A stretch of 64,000 bases of DNA from NCBI RefSeq assembly GCF_019880585.1, contig NZ_JAINVV010000004.1, forward strand, positions 1,302,001-1,366,000. The letters run 5' to 3'. Shown here piece after piece: positions 1-8,453 of this stretch; within the stretch, counting starts at the first letter, position 1; each line of letters opens with the position of its first letter. Origin of the DNA: Sphingomonas colocasiae. GTDB lineage: Bacteria > Pseudomonadota > Alphaproteobacteria > Sphingomonadales > Sphingomonadaceae. Below the pieces are notes generated by a model that was not told the origin of the DNA, did not search any database, and saw only the letters and a list, made by a program, of their open reading frames with translations. The position numbers and the translations under genes were made by a program.

Positions 1-1
1 C

Positions 2-523
2 GCCGCCACGCACCGCGAACGGCTGGCGGGCGTATTGCTCAACGATGTCGGGCCGGTGATCGAACAGGCGGGGCTCGACCGGATCCGTTCCTATGTCGGG
101 CGCAATTCGGCCTGGCCGACCTGGGTTCATGCCGCGCGCGCGGTGGGTGAACTCAATCGCGACGTCTATCCCGACTATGCGCTGGAACAGTGGCTGCGCA
201 TGGCCAAGCAGCTTTATCGCCTCAACCAGCAGGGGCGCATCGTCCCGGATTATGACGCGAAGATCGCCGAGCCGTTCCGCGCACCGGGCGGAGAGGCCGG
301 GGTGGATCTGTGGCCCGCGCTCGACGCGATGGCCGAGATTCCGATGCTGATCGTTCGCGGCGAGCGATCGGACGTGCTGGGCGTTGAGACGCTGGCCCGG
401 ATGAAGAAGCGGCTGGCCAACGCCAAGAGCATCATCGTGCCGGGCGTCGGCCATACGCCGACGCTGGAGGAGCCCGTGGCGGTTCGCGCGATCGACCGGT
501 TTCTTGCCGCCATCACCGGTTGA
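2..523 (+). CDS. alpha/beta hydrolase, 3' part (5' end outside window)
   Basis: This is the C-terminal 173 residues of an alpha/beta-hydrolase-fold enzyme; the frame is open to the left edge, so the true start lies upstream. What is visible fits the fold after the nucleophile elbow: a strand reading VLLNDVGP, a late strand with LIVRGERSDVL supplying the probable acid Asp, and GVGHTPTLEEP supplying the catalytic His. The Ser nucleophile should lie just outside the window. The substrate cannot be told from this part; esterases, lactonases and C-C hydrolases all share these motifs. Its stop lies at the start of the glycosyltransferase gene, so the two are probably co-transcribed. Confidence 0.72.
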   Translation, partial: AATHRERLAGVLLNDVGPVIEQAGLDRIRSYVGRNSAWPTWVHAARAVGELNRDVYPDYALEQWLRMAKQLYRLNQQGRIVPDYDAKIAEPFRAPGGEAGVDLWPALDAMAEIPMLIVRGERSDVLGVETLARMKKRLANAKSIIVPGVGHTPTLEEPVAVRAIDRFLAAITG

Positions 524-528
524 CGGCA

Positions 529-1650
529 ATGGCGCTCAATATCCTCCACCTCCATTCGAGTTTCGATCTCGGCGGCAAGGAGGCGCGCGCCGTCCGCCTG
601 ATGAACGCGTTCGGCAAGCGGGCGCGGCACACGATCCTGAGCGGGGTTCCCGGCGCGCTGGGCGCGCGGGCCGCGATCGATCCGGGCATACGCGCCGATT
701 TCCCGCAGGATGCGCCGTCGCTGACGGGGCGTCCGTCCGTCGCCCGCTATCAGGCGATCGCCCGCTATATGCGCCGCTTCGATCTGGTGTTGAGCTATAA
801 TTGGGGAGCGATGGACGGCGTGATGGCGCGCCGCCTGTTCGGGCGCGGCCTGCCGCCGCTGATCCACCATGAGGATGGCTTCAACGAGGATGAGGCGGTG
901 CGGCTTAGGACCGATCGCACGATCTTCCGCCGGATCGCATTGCCCGCCGCGCAGGCGCTGGTGGTGCCGTCGGCGAAGCTGGAGACCATCGCGTTCCGGA
1001 CATGGAAACAGCCCGACTGGCGCGTGCGGCGGATCTCCAACGGCATCGATGTGCGGCGTTATGCCGGCCAGCGCGATCCCCGCGCCATTCCGGGTTTCGT
1101 GCGCCGTCGCGGCGAGGTGATCGTGGGATCGGTCGCCGGGTTGCGCGCGGTCAAGGATCTGCCGCGTCTGGTGAAGGCGGTCGCCGCCCTGCCGGAAACC
1201 GTGCGCCTGGTGATCGTGGGAGAGGGGCCGGAACGCGAAGCCATATCGGCCGCCGCCGGTGCCGCCGGAATTTCCGATCGCGTCCACCTGCCGGGATTTC
1301 TCGATCGGCCGTGGCGCTATGTGGGATTGTTCGACATTTTCGCGCTTTCGTCGAAGAGCGAGCAATTCCCGATCTCGGCGGTCGAGGCGATGGCCGCCGG
1401 CCTGCCTGTGGCCTCCCCGGATGTCGGCGACGTGTTTTCGATGGTTTCGGATGAAAATCGGGCGGTGCTCGCCGAAACCGCGTTCGAAACGGCGCTGCGC
1501 CGTTTCGCACTGGACGAAAGCCTCAGGAAACGCGTAGGGGCCGCCAACCGCGCGCGCGCGGTGGGGGAGTATGACGAGCAAGAAATGATCGCGCGCTATG
1601 CGGCGCTTTACGGCGGCGCTGTCGGCCGATCGGGCATCCTGACCGGTTAA
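529..1650 (+). CDS. family GT4 glycosyltransferase
   Basis: A 373-residue GT-B fold retaining glycosyltransferase. The N-terminal half opens with LHLHSSFDLGGKEARA, a glycine-rich acceptor-domain loop typical of GT4. The C-terminal half has the nucleotide-sugar domain with VGSVAGLRAVKDLPRL, VIVGEGPER and an E-x7-E motif (EQFPISAVE). It probably transfers a sugar from an NDP- or UDP-donor to a cell-surface glycan or lipid in the cytoplasm; donor and acceptor are unknown. I take the ATG at 529; a TTG at 520, overlapping the stop of the upstream hydrolase, is an alternative. No other polysaccharide genes are visible beside it, so it may be a stand-alone enzyme. Confidence 0.85.
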   Translation: MALNILHLHSSFDLGGKEARAVRLMNAFGKRARHTILSGVPGALGARAAIDPGIRADFPQDAPSLTGRPSVARYQAIARYMRRFDLVLSYNWGAMDGVMARRLFGRGLPPLIHHEDGFNEDEAVRLRTDRTIFRRIALPAAQALVVPSAKLETIAFRTWKQPDWRVRRISNGIDVRRYAGQRDPRAIPGFVRRRGEVIVGSVAGLRAVKDLPRLVKAVAALPETVRLVIVGEGPEREAISAAAGAAGISDRVHLPGFLDRPWRYVGLFDIFALSSKSEQFPISAVEAMAAGLPVASPDVGDVFSMVSDENRAVLAETAFETALRRFALDESLRKRVGAANRARAVGEYDEQEMIARYAALYGGAVGRSGILTG

Positions 1651-1714
1651 ACCGATTTTTACCGCGCATTCGGCGCGTCTTTCGCTTATATCTGGGACAA
1701 ATCAAGGGAGTGAC

Positions 1715-3121
1715 GTGTTGTTCAAGGGTCTGAAGCCCATCAGCTACCGCGGGCGCGAGGTCTGGCCGATCATCGAGGGCGGGAAGGGCATTTCGGCGAG
1801 CAACCATATGAGCTCCGGCGCCTGGGCCGCGGCCGGCGGCATCGGCACCATCTCGGCGGTCAATGCCGACAGCTACGATCCGACGGGCAAGATCGTGCCG
1901 CAGGTCTATCGCAGCCGCACGCGGCGCGAACGCCACGAGGAACTGATCGAATATGCGATCGAGGGCGCTGTAGAGCAGGTGAAGCGCGCATTCGAACTGT
2001 CTTCGGGTAAGGGCGCGATCAATATCAACGTGCTGTGGGAAATGGGCGGCGCCCAGCGCATCCTGCACGGCGTGCTCGAACGGACGCGCGGCATGGTGGC
2101 CGGCGTCACCTGCGGCGCCGGCATGCCTTACAAATTGTCGGAGATCGCGGCCTCTTACGAGACCAGCTATCTGCCGATCGTCAGCTCCGGCCGCGCTTTC
2201 CGCGCGCTGTGGAAGCGCGCCTATCACAAGGCGGCGGAATGGCTGTCGGCGGTGGTCTATGAGGACCCTTGGCTGGCGGGCGGGCATAACGGCCTGTCCA
2301 ATGCCGAGGATCCGCTGAAGCCGGAGGATCCCTATCCGCGCGTCAAGGCGCTGCGCGACACGATGCGCGAAGGCGGTATTTCGGACGATGTACCGATCGT
2401 GATGGCGGGCGGCGTCTGGCATCTGCGCGACTGGAACCACTGGATCGACAATCCCGAGCTTGGGTCGATCGCCTTCCAGTTCGGCACGCGTCCGCTGCTC
2501 ACGCAGGAAAGCCCGATTCCGGAAGCCTGGAAATCGAAGCTGATGACGCTCGATCCCGGCGATGTGCTGCTCCATCGCTTCTCGCCGACCGGTTTCTATT
2601 CCTCGGCGGTGATGACGCCCTTCCTCAGGAATCTGGTGGCGCGTTCGGAACGCCAGATCGCCTTTTCCACCGAAGCGGCGGGCGATCATCAGTTCCAGCT
2701 CGATGTCGGCGTCAAGGGCAAGCATATGTGGGTGACGCGCAACGATCTGCTGCGCGCCCGCGAATGGTTCGGGCAGGGCTATCTGGAAGCGCTGAAGACG
2801 CCGGACAATACACTCGTCTTCGTGACGCCGGAGGAGCGCGCGATCATCCGCAAGGATCAGGCGGATTGCATGGGCTGCCTAAGCCAATGCTCCTTCTCGT
2901 CCTGGATGGACAGTGAGACCAATTCGACCGGCCGGCTGGCCGATCCGCGCAGCTTCTGCATCCAGAAGACGTTGCAGGATATCGCGCATGGCGGCGATCC
3001 CAACGACAATCTGATGTTCGCCGGGCATGCCGCCTACAAGTTCAAGCAGGATCCCTTCTATTCGAACGGTTTCGTGCCGACGGTGAAGCAGCTCGTCGAT
3101 CGTATCCTGACGGGCGACTGA
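1715..3121 (+). CDS. nitronate monooxygenase / 2-nitropropane dioxygenase-like flavoprotein
   Basis: A 468-residue FMN-dependent TIM-barrel protein of the nitronate monooxygenase (NPD) superfamily, longer than the usual 320-380 residues. Visible family features are the N-terminal glycine-rich stretch IIEGGKGISASNHMSSGAWAA, AGGIGTIS, CGAGMPYKL and VPIVMAGGVW followed by FQFGTRPLLTQE, which matches the phosphate-binding end of the barrel. A Cys cluster in the C-terminal extension (CMGCLSQCSF, residues about 387-396) is unusual for plain nitronate monooxygenases and could bind metal or form disulfides. Start is GTG with AAGGGAG about 5 bases upstream. The gene stands alone between a GT4 gene and a strong terminator. 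Nitroalkane oxidation is the family role; the real substrate is unknown. Confidence 0.8.
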   Translation: MLFKGLKPISYRGREVWPIIEGGKGISASNHMSSGAWAAAGGIGTISAVNADSYDPTGKIVPQVYRSRTRRERHEELIEYAIEGAVEQVKRAFELSSGKGAININVLWEMGGAQRILHGVLERTRGMVAGVTCGAGMPYKLSEIAASYETSYLPIVSSGRAFRALWKRAYHKAAEWLSAVVYEDPWLAGGHNGLSNAEDPLKPEDPYPRVKALRDTMREGGISDDVPIVMAGGVWHLRDWNHWIDNPELGSIAFQFGTRPLLTQESPIPEAWKSKLMTLDPGDVLLHRFSPTGFYSSAVMTPFLRNLVARSERQIAFSTEAAGDHQFQLDVGVKGKHMWVTRNDLLRAREWFGQGYLEALKTPDNTLVFVTPEERAIIRKDQADCMGCLSQCSFSSWMDSETNSTGRLADPRSFCIQKTLQDIAHGGDPNDNLMFAGHAAYKFKQDPFYSNGFVPTVKQLVDRILTGD

Positions 3122-3149
3122 ATTTAGCGACCGAATTTCCGGATCATGT

Positions 3150-3186
3150 CGGGGCCGAGCTTTCGAAGTTCGGCCCCGTTTTTTTT
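3150..3186 (+). terminator. rho-independent terminator of the nitronate monooxygenase-like gene
   Basis: A 13-bp hairpin with one G-U pair (CGGGGCCGAGCTT, loop TCG, AAGTTCGGCCCCG) is followed by eight T residues on the plus strand. The T tract overlaps the stop codon of the convergent ammonium-transporter gene, so the two genes end back to back on this element. On the minus strand no T tract follows the stem. Confidence 0.93.
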
Positions 3187-4456
3187 AAGGCTGCGTGTCC
3201 GCTTCGGCGCTCGCAGGCTCGGTATCCTCTTGATCGCGCATCGGCACCAGCATCGCGGCCATATAGCCGGTGATCAGCGTGCCGAGCACCGACCAGAGCA
3301 GCACGGTGACGATCGCGACGAGCTGCGCCACCAATTGTTGCAGGAAGGGCGCGGCATCTTCGAACACCGGCGCGCCAAGCGCGGGCAGCATCGCGAGCGG
3401 CAGCAGCAGCGCGCCGACAAGGCCGCCGACGCCGAAGGTCGCCGCGACCTGGGCGGGGTCGTCGATCCGGAGTTTCGTGATCAGAGGGGCGATGGCGCGG
3501 CCAAGCAGGGATGCGGCCAGACCGACCAGGATCGCGCCGATCGGCCCGGTGTAACCCGCGACCGCGGCCGCGCCGGCGAGACCCGCCAGTGCCCCATTGG
3601 CGAAACCCGGTGCGTCGAGCTTGCGACGCAGGATCGCGTCCGTGCCGATCCAGACGAGCGCGCCCGCGCCGGCCGCCAGATGTGCATTGACGATGGCGCG
3701 CGCGGTGTCGTCGGTCGCGGCGAGCGCCGATCCGCCGGCCAGCGCCAGCAGCGCGACCCAGATCGCCGCGCTGCCCGCCAGCACGAGCACCGGCGACTGC
3801 GCGGGCAGGGGAATGCTCCTGCGGAATCCCGGGCGGGTTCCGACCATCCAGGCAGCGGTCAGGGCGGAGACGCCCGCCGACAGATGCAGCGTCAGCCCAC
3901 CGGCGAAATCGAGCGTGCCGAGCCCGGCCAGCCAGCCGGCACCGACCCAGCGGGAAACGGGCACATAGACGAGCAGCGACCAGGCAAGCGAGAAGCCGAG
4001 TATCCAGCCGAAACGGGCGCGCCCGATCAGTGCGCCAGCGATGATGGTGGGTGCGGCGATCGCGAACACCGTCTGGAGCAGCGCGAACGCCGCATCCGAG
4101 ATGGTCGTGCCTTCGCGGATATCCGCCAGATTGCCGAGAAACAGATTGCCGACGCCGCCGATCCAGGCGGAACCGGGTCCGAAGGCGAGGCTGTAGCCCA
4201 GCGCGACCCAGAGCAGCGGTATGGCGGCGGCGATGGCGAGCGGCGACAAGGCGGCATTGGGCGCAGCGCGCTGCTGGGCAAGCCCGGCATGGCGCAAGGC
4301 GAAGCCGACGACGATGCCGAGCAGTGCGATCGGTGCGACCGCGAGCACCCAGCCGGTATCGCCGCTGTCCGGCGCGACGGTAAGTTGCGCCGCCGCTGGG
4401 GATGCCGTCAGCCCCACCAGGCCGAGTCCGAATATTGCCTTCAAGCCGTTACGCAT
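3185..4456 (-). CDS. ammonium transporter family (Amt/Mep) protein, atypical pore
   Basis: A 423-residue multi-pass inner-membrane protein with an N-terminal signal-like segment (cleavage expected after AAAQ, residue 24) and about 11 hydrophobic helices. It is recognisable as Amt/AmtB by TLDFAGGLTLH (Asp183, His191) and by IDDPAQVAATFGVGGLVG. The second pore histidine of AmtB (His318 in E. coli, in VFGVHGVCG) aligns with Phe341, and the GWFGFN stretch carrying the inner Phe gate is replaced by WVALLALAG. Only the first twin-His residue remains. It may conduct differently, act as a sensor, or be decaying. No glnK/glnB gene lies next to it, unlike the usual glnK-amtB pair. The family call is firm; ammonium transport itself is an inference. 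Confidence 0.82.
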   Translation of the reverse strand: MRNGLKAIFGLGLVGLTASPAAAQLTVAPDSGDTGWVLAVAPIALLGIVVGFALRHAGLAQQRAAPNAALSPLAIAAAIPLLWVALGYSLAFGPGSAWIGGVGNLFLGNLADIREGTTISDAAFALLQTVFAIAAPTIIAGALIGRARFGWILGFSLAWSLLVYVPVSRWVGAGWLAGLGTLDFAGGLTLHLSAGVSALTAAWMVGTRPGFRRSIPLPAQSPVLVLAGSAAIWVALLALAGGSALAATDDTARAIVNAHLAAGAGALVWIGTDAILRRKLDAPGFANGALAGLAGAAAVAGYTGPIGAILVGLAASLLGRAIAPLITKLRIDDPAQVAATFGVGGLVGALLLPLAMLPALGAPVFEDAAPFLQQLVAQLVAIVTVLLWSVLGTLITGYMAAMLVPMRDQEDTEPASAEADTQP

Positions 4457-4522
4457 CGTTCACCCCGATTCCTGCTGGAGGACTGCTAGGCGAAACAGCG
4501 TTAAAAAGTCCCGAACTCGCTG

Positions 4523-5521
4523 TTACGCCCAGCCTTCGAGCACCTGATCGGGTGGGCGATGCCCGTCCGCCCACATCCGGATATTCGCGATCACCTTCTC
4601 GCCCGTGGCTTCGCGCGCCTCGATCGTGGCCGACGCCATATGAGGCAGCAGCACGACATTGGCGAGCGCGAGCAGTCGTGGATCGACCGCCGGTTCATGG
4701 GCATAAACGTCGAGCCCGGCGCCCGCGATCCGGCCCCATTCGAGCGCGGAGATCAGCGCCTTCTCGTCGACGATCTCGCCGCGCGCGACGTTGATCAGGC
4801 AGGCGCTCGGCTTCATCAGCGCGATCCGGTGCGCGTCGATCAGATTGTGGGTTTCGGCATTGTGCGGGCAGTTGATCGAGACGAAGTCCGATGCGGCCAG
4901 CAGATCGTCGAGCGATTCGTCGAACGTCGCATCGACTGCGCGTTCGACAACATCGGGCAGGCGGTGCCGGTTGTGATAGCGGATCGACAGGCCGAAGCCG
5001 CGCGCGCGCAGCGCGATCGCCTGGCCGATCCGGCCCATGCCGACGATGCCGAGCGTCTTGCCGTGGATGCGGTGCCCGAGCATCGCGGTGGGCGCCCAGC
5101 CGGCCCATTGGCCCGAACGAACGGTGCGTTCGCCTTCGACCAGCCGGCGCGGCACCGACAGCAGCAGCGCCATCGCCATGTCCGCCGCGTCCTGCGTGAG
5201 CACGCCCGGCGTATTGGTGACGATGATGCCCTTGGCGCGCGCGGCCTTCAGATCGATATGATCGACGCCATTGCCGAAATTGGCGATCAGTTTCAGCCTT
5301 GGGCCGGCGGCCGCGATCAGTTCGGCGTCGATCTGATCGGTCAGCGTCGGCACCAGCACATCCGCTTCGGCCATCGCTGCCGCCAGCGCGCCGCGATCCA
5401 TCGGTTCATCGTTCTGGTTGAGCGTCGTCAGGAACAATTCGGTCATCCGCGCCTCGATCGGCGCGGGAAGGCGGCGGGTAACGGCGACCTTGGGGTGCTC
5501 GATGCGCTCGGACGGGGTCAT
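4523..5521 (-). CDS. D-isomer-specific 2-hydroxyacid dehydrogenase (glyoxylate/hydroxypyruvate reductase type)
   Basis: A 332-residue NAD(P)-dependent dehydrogenase of the usual length. The Rossmann nucleotide loop is GIVGMGRIGQAIA (centre), followed by the family signatures INCPHNAETHNLI, MKPSACLINVARGEIVD and the catalytic Arg/Glu/His set, the His lying in LLPHMASATIEAR. These enzymes reduce glyoxylate, hydroxypyruvate or related 2-oxoacids to D-2-hydroxyacids in the cytosol. The GhrA/GhrB/GyaR branch looks closest, but the substrate is not certain. Start is the ATG at 5521. It lies 66 bases upstream of the amt-like gene on the same strand; a weak 7-bp stem in that gap does not clearly separate them. 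Confidence 0.87.
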   Translation of the reverse strand: MTPSERIEHPKVAVTRRLPAPIEARMTELFLTTLNQNDEPMDRGALAAAMAEADVLVPTLTDQIDAELIAAAGPRLKLIANFGNGVDHIDLKAARAKGIIVTNTPGVLTQDAADMAMALLLSVPRRLVEGERTVRSGQWAGWAPTAMLGHRIHGKTLGIVGMGRIGQAIALRARGFGLSIRYHNRHRLPDVVERAVDATFDESLDDLLAASDFVSINCPHNAETHNLIDAHRIALMKPSACLINVARGEIVDEKALISALEWGRIAGAGLDVYAHEPAVDPRLLALANVVLLPHMASATIEAREATGEKVIANIRMWADGHRPPDQVLEGWA

Positions 5522-5622
5522 GTGAACCGGCTAGGCGCGCCGGCCGGCTTCCGTCAAGCGCTCCGTCCCATCCTGTGGCGGTAATGCTTGATGGCGCGCG
5601 GCGCTTTTGCAAAAAGGGCGAT

Positions 5623-6114
5623 ATGAGAATTTCCGGGGGAAAAGCTGGATTGCGCGGCGTGGCAGCGCTTGTCGTGCCGGCGCTGTTCGTGCTTGCGGCG
5701 GATGATGCCGCTGCGCAGAAGAAACCGCCTTACTGGGCATCGATCACCGCCGCGAAAGCGCGGATGCGCACCGGACCGGGGCGCAATTTCCCGGCGAGCT
5801 GGCTCTATCAGCGCGCGGGGCTGCCGGTGAAGGTGGTCGAGACCTATCCCAACTGGCGCAAGGTCGAGGATCCGGACGGTGTGCAGGGCTGGATGCAGGC
5901 CAATCTGCTGAGCGAGGATCGCACGGCAATGGTCACGGGCGAGATCCGCACCCTGCGCGCATCGCCGGACGCCGCCGGCAAGGTGAACTGGCGCGCCGAG
6001 CCGGGCGTGATCGGCAAGCTTTCCGAATGTGCGCAGGGCTGGTGCCGGATCGATGTCAACGGCCGCGCGGGCTTTGTCGAGGCGCGCTATCTATGGGGCG
6101 CGGACGGGCGCTAA
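5623..6114 (+). CDS. exported bacterial SH3-domain protein
   Basis: A 163-residue protein with an N-terminal signal peptide ending near ADDAAAQ, then two SH3-like (SH3b) repeats. The first, residues about 35-85, has ITAAKARMRTGPGRNFP, the standard bacterial SH3 entry, followed by VKVVETYPNWRKVEDPDGVQGWM. The second, residues about 100-160, is a degenerate copy ending in WCRIDVNGRAGFVEARYLWG. Such proteins sit in the periplasm and bind peptidoglycan or protein partners. The start at 5623 is chosen because AAAAAGGG lies about 5 bases upstream and a signal peptide follows at once; an upstream in-frame GTG would put 16 charged residues in front. Confidence 0.85.
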   Translation: MRISGGKAGLRGVAALVVPALFVLAADDAAAQKKPPYWASITAAKARMRTGPGRNFPASWLYQRAGLPVKVVETYPNWRKVEDPDGVQGWMQANLLSEDRTAMVTGEIRTLRASPDAAGKVNWRAEPGVIGKLSECAQGWCRIDVNGRAGFVEARYLWGADGR

Positions 6115-6159
6115 GGAGCGTCTCGTAAAAGCTGACCGCGATACCGTACCCTCACGGTG

Positions 6160-6246
6160 TCATCCCCGCGCATGCGGGGATCCAGCTTCTTCTTCTTTTT
6201 CCTGACGCTTCACGGAATAGCTGGATCCCCGCGTGCGCGGGGATGA
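6160..6246. repeat. long inverted repeat (REP/BIME-like element)
   Basis: Two 28-base arms (6160-6187 and 6219-6246) are reverse complements with one mismatch. Each arm contains its own small palindrome with the core CCCCGCG...CGCGGGG and ends in ATCCAGCT. The 31-base spacer is pyrimidine-rich. It lies between the SH3 gene and the convergent thiolase gene, where REP-like elements usually sit, and could fold into a long stem on transcripts from either side. A related half-element occurs at 57743-57770. Confidence 0.85.
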
Positions 6247-6316
6247 CAGGTGAAAAGCGTGATTTGTGCCGGGCATTGCATATGGCCCCAGCCTGGCTGG
6301 GGCCATATGGACAGGA

Positions 6317-7504
6317 TCAATCGATCAGCTCGACCGCGACAGCGGTGGCTTCGCCGCCGCCGATGCACAAAGCTGCTACACCCTTCTTGCCGCCACGATT
6401 CTGAAGGGCGGCGACCAGCGTCGCGATGATGCGCGCGCCCGACGCGCCGATCGGGTGGCCCAGCGCCGTCGCGCCGCCGTTCACATTCACCTTGTCATGC
6501 GGGATGCCGAGGTCGCGCATCGCGATCATCGAGACGCAGGCAAAGGCTTCGTTGACTTCGAACAGGTCGACGTCGGCGACGCTCCAGCCTGCCTTGTCGA
6601 GCGCCTTGGTGATCGCGCCGACCGGGGCGGTGGTGAACTTGGCTGGCTCATGCGCATGAGCGGCATGGGCGACGATGCGCGCGACGGGCTTGGCGCCCAG
6701 CTTGTCGGCGACGCTCTGGCGCGTCATCACCAGCGCGGCGGCGCCGTCGGAGATCGACGAGGCGTTGGCGGCGGTGATCGTGCCGTCCTTGGCGAAGGCG
6801 GGCTTGAGCGTCGGGATCTTGGCGGCGTCGCCCTTCAGCGGCTGCTCGTCCTTGTCGATGGTCTCGACGCCCTTGCGGCCCTTGATCTCGACGGCGACGA
6901 TCTCGCGATCGAACGCGCCGGAGGTCTGCGCCGCCTGGGCGCGGGTGAGCGAGGCGATCGCATAATCGTCCTGCGCCTCGCGCGTGAACTGATATTCGCC
7001 CGCCGTCTCCTCGGCGAAGCTGCCCATCGCGCGGCCGGGTTCATAGGCGTCTTCCAGGCCGTCGAGGAACATATGGTCCATCACGCGGTCATGGCCGATC
7101 CGCGCGCCGCCGCGATGCTTGGTGAGCAGATAGGGCGCGTTGGTCATGCTCTCCATGCCGCCGGCGATCAGCAGGTCGACCGATCCGGCCGCGAGCGCGT
7201 CTGCCGCCATGATCGCGGCCTGCATGCCCGATCCGCACATCTTGTTGACCGTCGTCGCCTCGACCGAATTGGGCAGGCCAGCCTTGAGCGCCGCCTGGCG
7301 CGCGGGGGCCTGGCCAAGGCCGGCGGGCAGCACGCAGCCCATATAGATGCGCTCGACCTGATCGCCTGCCACGCCGGCGCGCTCGACCGCCGCTTTCACC
7401 GCCGTCGCGCCGAGATCGGTCGCGCTCGCACCGGCAAGGCTACCCTGAAAGCTGCCCATCGGGGTACGCGCATAGGACAGGATGACGACGGGATCGGTGC
7501 TCAT
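6317..7504 (-). CDS. acetyl-CoA acetyltransferase (thiolase II)
   Basis: A 395-residue thiolase of normal length. Catalytic residues are visible: Cys90 in NKMCGSGMQAA, His in GGATALGHPIGASGAR and the C-terminal Cys in CIGGGEATA, with NEAFA in between. It interconverts two acetyl-CoA and acetoacetyl-CoA. Facing the leucine-degradation operon, its likely task is to split acetoacetyl-CoA from the end of that pathway. The start at 7504 follows GAGGAAGC on the minus strand; the frame runs on upstream into the LysR gene but without thiolase sequence. It lies 34 bases downstream of the LysR gene on the same strand, so the two are probably co-transcribed. Confidence 0.92.
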   Translation of the reverse strand: MSTDPVVILSYARTPMGSFQGSLAGASATDLGATAVKAAVERAGVAGDQVERIYMGCVLPAGLGQAPARQAALKAGLPNSVEATTVNKMCGSGMQAAIMAADALAAGSVDLLIAGGMESMTNAPYLLTKHRGGARIGHDRVMDHMFLDGLEDAYEPGRAMGSFAEETAGEYQFTREAQDDYAIASLTRAQAAQTSGAFDREIVAVEIKGRKGVETIDKDEQPLKGDAAKIPTLKPAFAKDGTITAANASSISDGAAALVMTRQSVADKLGAKPVARIVAHAAHAHEPAKFTTAPVGAITKALDKAGWSVADVDLFEVNEAFACVSMIAMRDLGIPHDKVNVNGGATALGHPIGASGARIIATLVAALQNRGGKKGVAALCIGGGEATAVAVELID

Positions 7505-7538
7505 GTTCAGCTTCCTCGGTTGATATCTTGCAGGCGAT

Positions 7539-8435
7539 CTAGGACGTCGCCTTCGCAACTGCAACATCGTCGACCGTCCGAATATTTTGCCCAAGCGTCC
7601 CAAGCGTTTCGGTCAGCGGATGATCCCCGAGCGGGCGGAGCGAGCCGAACAACAGGCCGATCTGCCGCACTGCATCGAAGCCCGCGAGTCGCGGCATCGC
7701 GATCCCTTCGCCGCCCAGTGAGGCCGGCGCCACGGTGATGCCGACGCCCGCGCGCACCATCGCCATCGCGCGGTCGTCATTGGCGGAGCGCAGGCTGAAG
7801 GGCGGGCGGACGCCGCGTTCGGTGAAATAGCGGCTGGTCTCCGCCAGCATCTCGCACGATCGGCGCGCGATCATCGCTTCGCCGGCAACTTCCTCGGGCG
7901 AGACGCTGGCGCGAGTGGCAAGCGGATGGCGGGCGGGCAGGGCGAGGCGGTAATCCTCGGCGAATAGCGGCAGCGCTTCGAACCGGATGTCGCCCGCGCG
8001 CACCAGGGTCAGCGCCAGATCGATGCGGCCATCGCCGAGTGCCGCGATCAGGCTGCGTTCGTCGCCTTCGGTGATCTCGATCGGATCGGCGCCGCGATAG
8101 CACGACAGGGCGGCCTCGAGCGCGGTTGTAGCTATGCTCAGCAGCACGCCGAGCCGGACGGGCTGGAGCGGCGCGGCGACGCCGGTCACGCTCTGCTCCG
8201 CCGCGCGGAATTCGCGCTCGATCGCCCGGGCATGGGTGAGCAGCCGGTTGCCCGCCTCGGTCAACTGCACGCGGCGATTGCTGCGCGCGAACAGCCGGAT
8301 GCCGAGCCGTTTCTCCAGTTCGGAAATGCCCGCCGACAATGTCGGCTGGGTCACGTTGATCTGGGTCGCGGCGCGGGTGAAGCTGCCGGCATCGACGACG
8401 GCGAGGAACTGGCGCAGATGGGTGCGGCTGATCAT
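7539..8435 (-). CDS. LysR-family transcriptional regulator
   Basis: A 298-residue LysR-type regulator. The N-terminal winged helix-turn-helix (residues 1-60) has FLAVVDAGSFTRAATQINVTQPTLSAGISELEKRLG, a standard LysR helix pair, followed by a linker helix and a periplasmic-binding-protein-like effector domain to the C-terminus. It is divergent from the isovaleryl-CoA dehydrogenase operon and upstream of the thiolase. A palindromic LTTR box overlaps its own start codon and abuts the operon promoter, so it is the probable regulator of leucine/isovalerate catabolism in this strain. The better known LiuR regulators are MerR-type, so this would be a different control. The effector is unknown; an acyl-CoA or branched acid is plausible. 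Confidence 0.9.
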   Translation of the reverse strand: MISRTHLRQFLAVVDAGSFTRAATQINVTQPTLSAGISELEKRLGIRLFARSNRRVQLTEAGNRLLTHARAIEREFRAAEQSVTGVAAPLQPVRLGVLLSIATTALEAALSCYRGADPIEITEGDERSLIAALGDGRIDLALTLVRAGDIRFEALPLFAEDYRLALPARHPLATRASVSPEEVAGEAMIARRSCEMLAETSRYFTERGVRPPFSLRSANDDRAMAMVRAGVGITVAPASLGGEGIAMPRLAGFDAVRQIGLLFGSLRPLGDHPLTETLGTLGQNIRTVDDVAVAKATS

Positions 8436-8449
8436 AGGGTTTTCCTATG
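8433..8449. promoter_or_regulatory. candidate LysR-type operator (LTTR box)
   Basis: CATAGG-GTTTT-CCTATG is a perfect 6-bp inverted repeat with a 5-base spacer and contains the T-N11-A signature of LysR sites. It overlaps the start codon of the LysR gene and ends 4 bases before the -35 of the divergent operon, the usual place for an activator-binding and autorepression site. Confidence 0.65.
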
Positions 8450-8453
8450 CTGG

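Noticed and set aside
3146-4489. Plus-strand frame across the amt-like gene
   Set aside because: Very high Arg/Gln/Gly content and no motif; the minus strand gives a clear membrane protein.
4493-4524. Terminator between the 2-hydroxyacid dehydrogenase and amt-like genes
   Set aside because: Only a 7-bp stem with a 17-base loop and a short T run; too weak to call.
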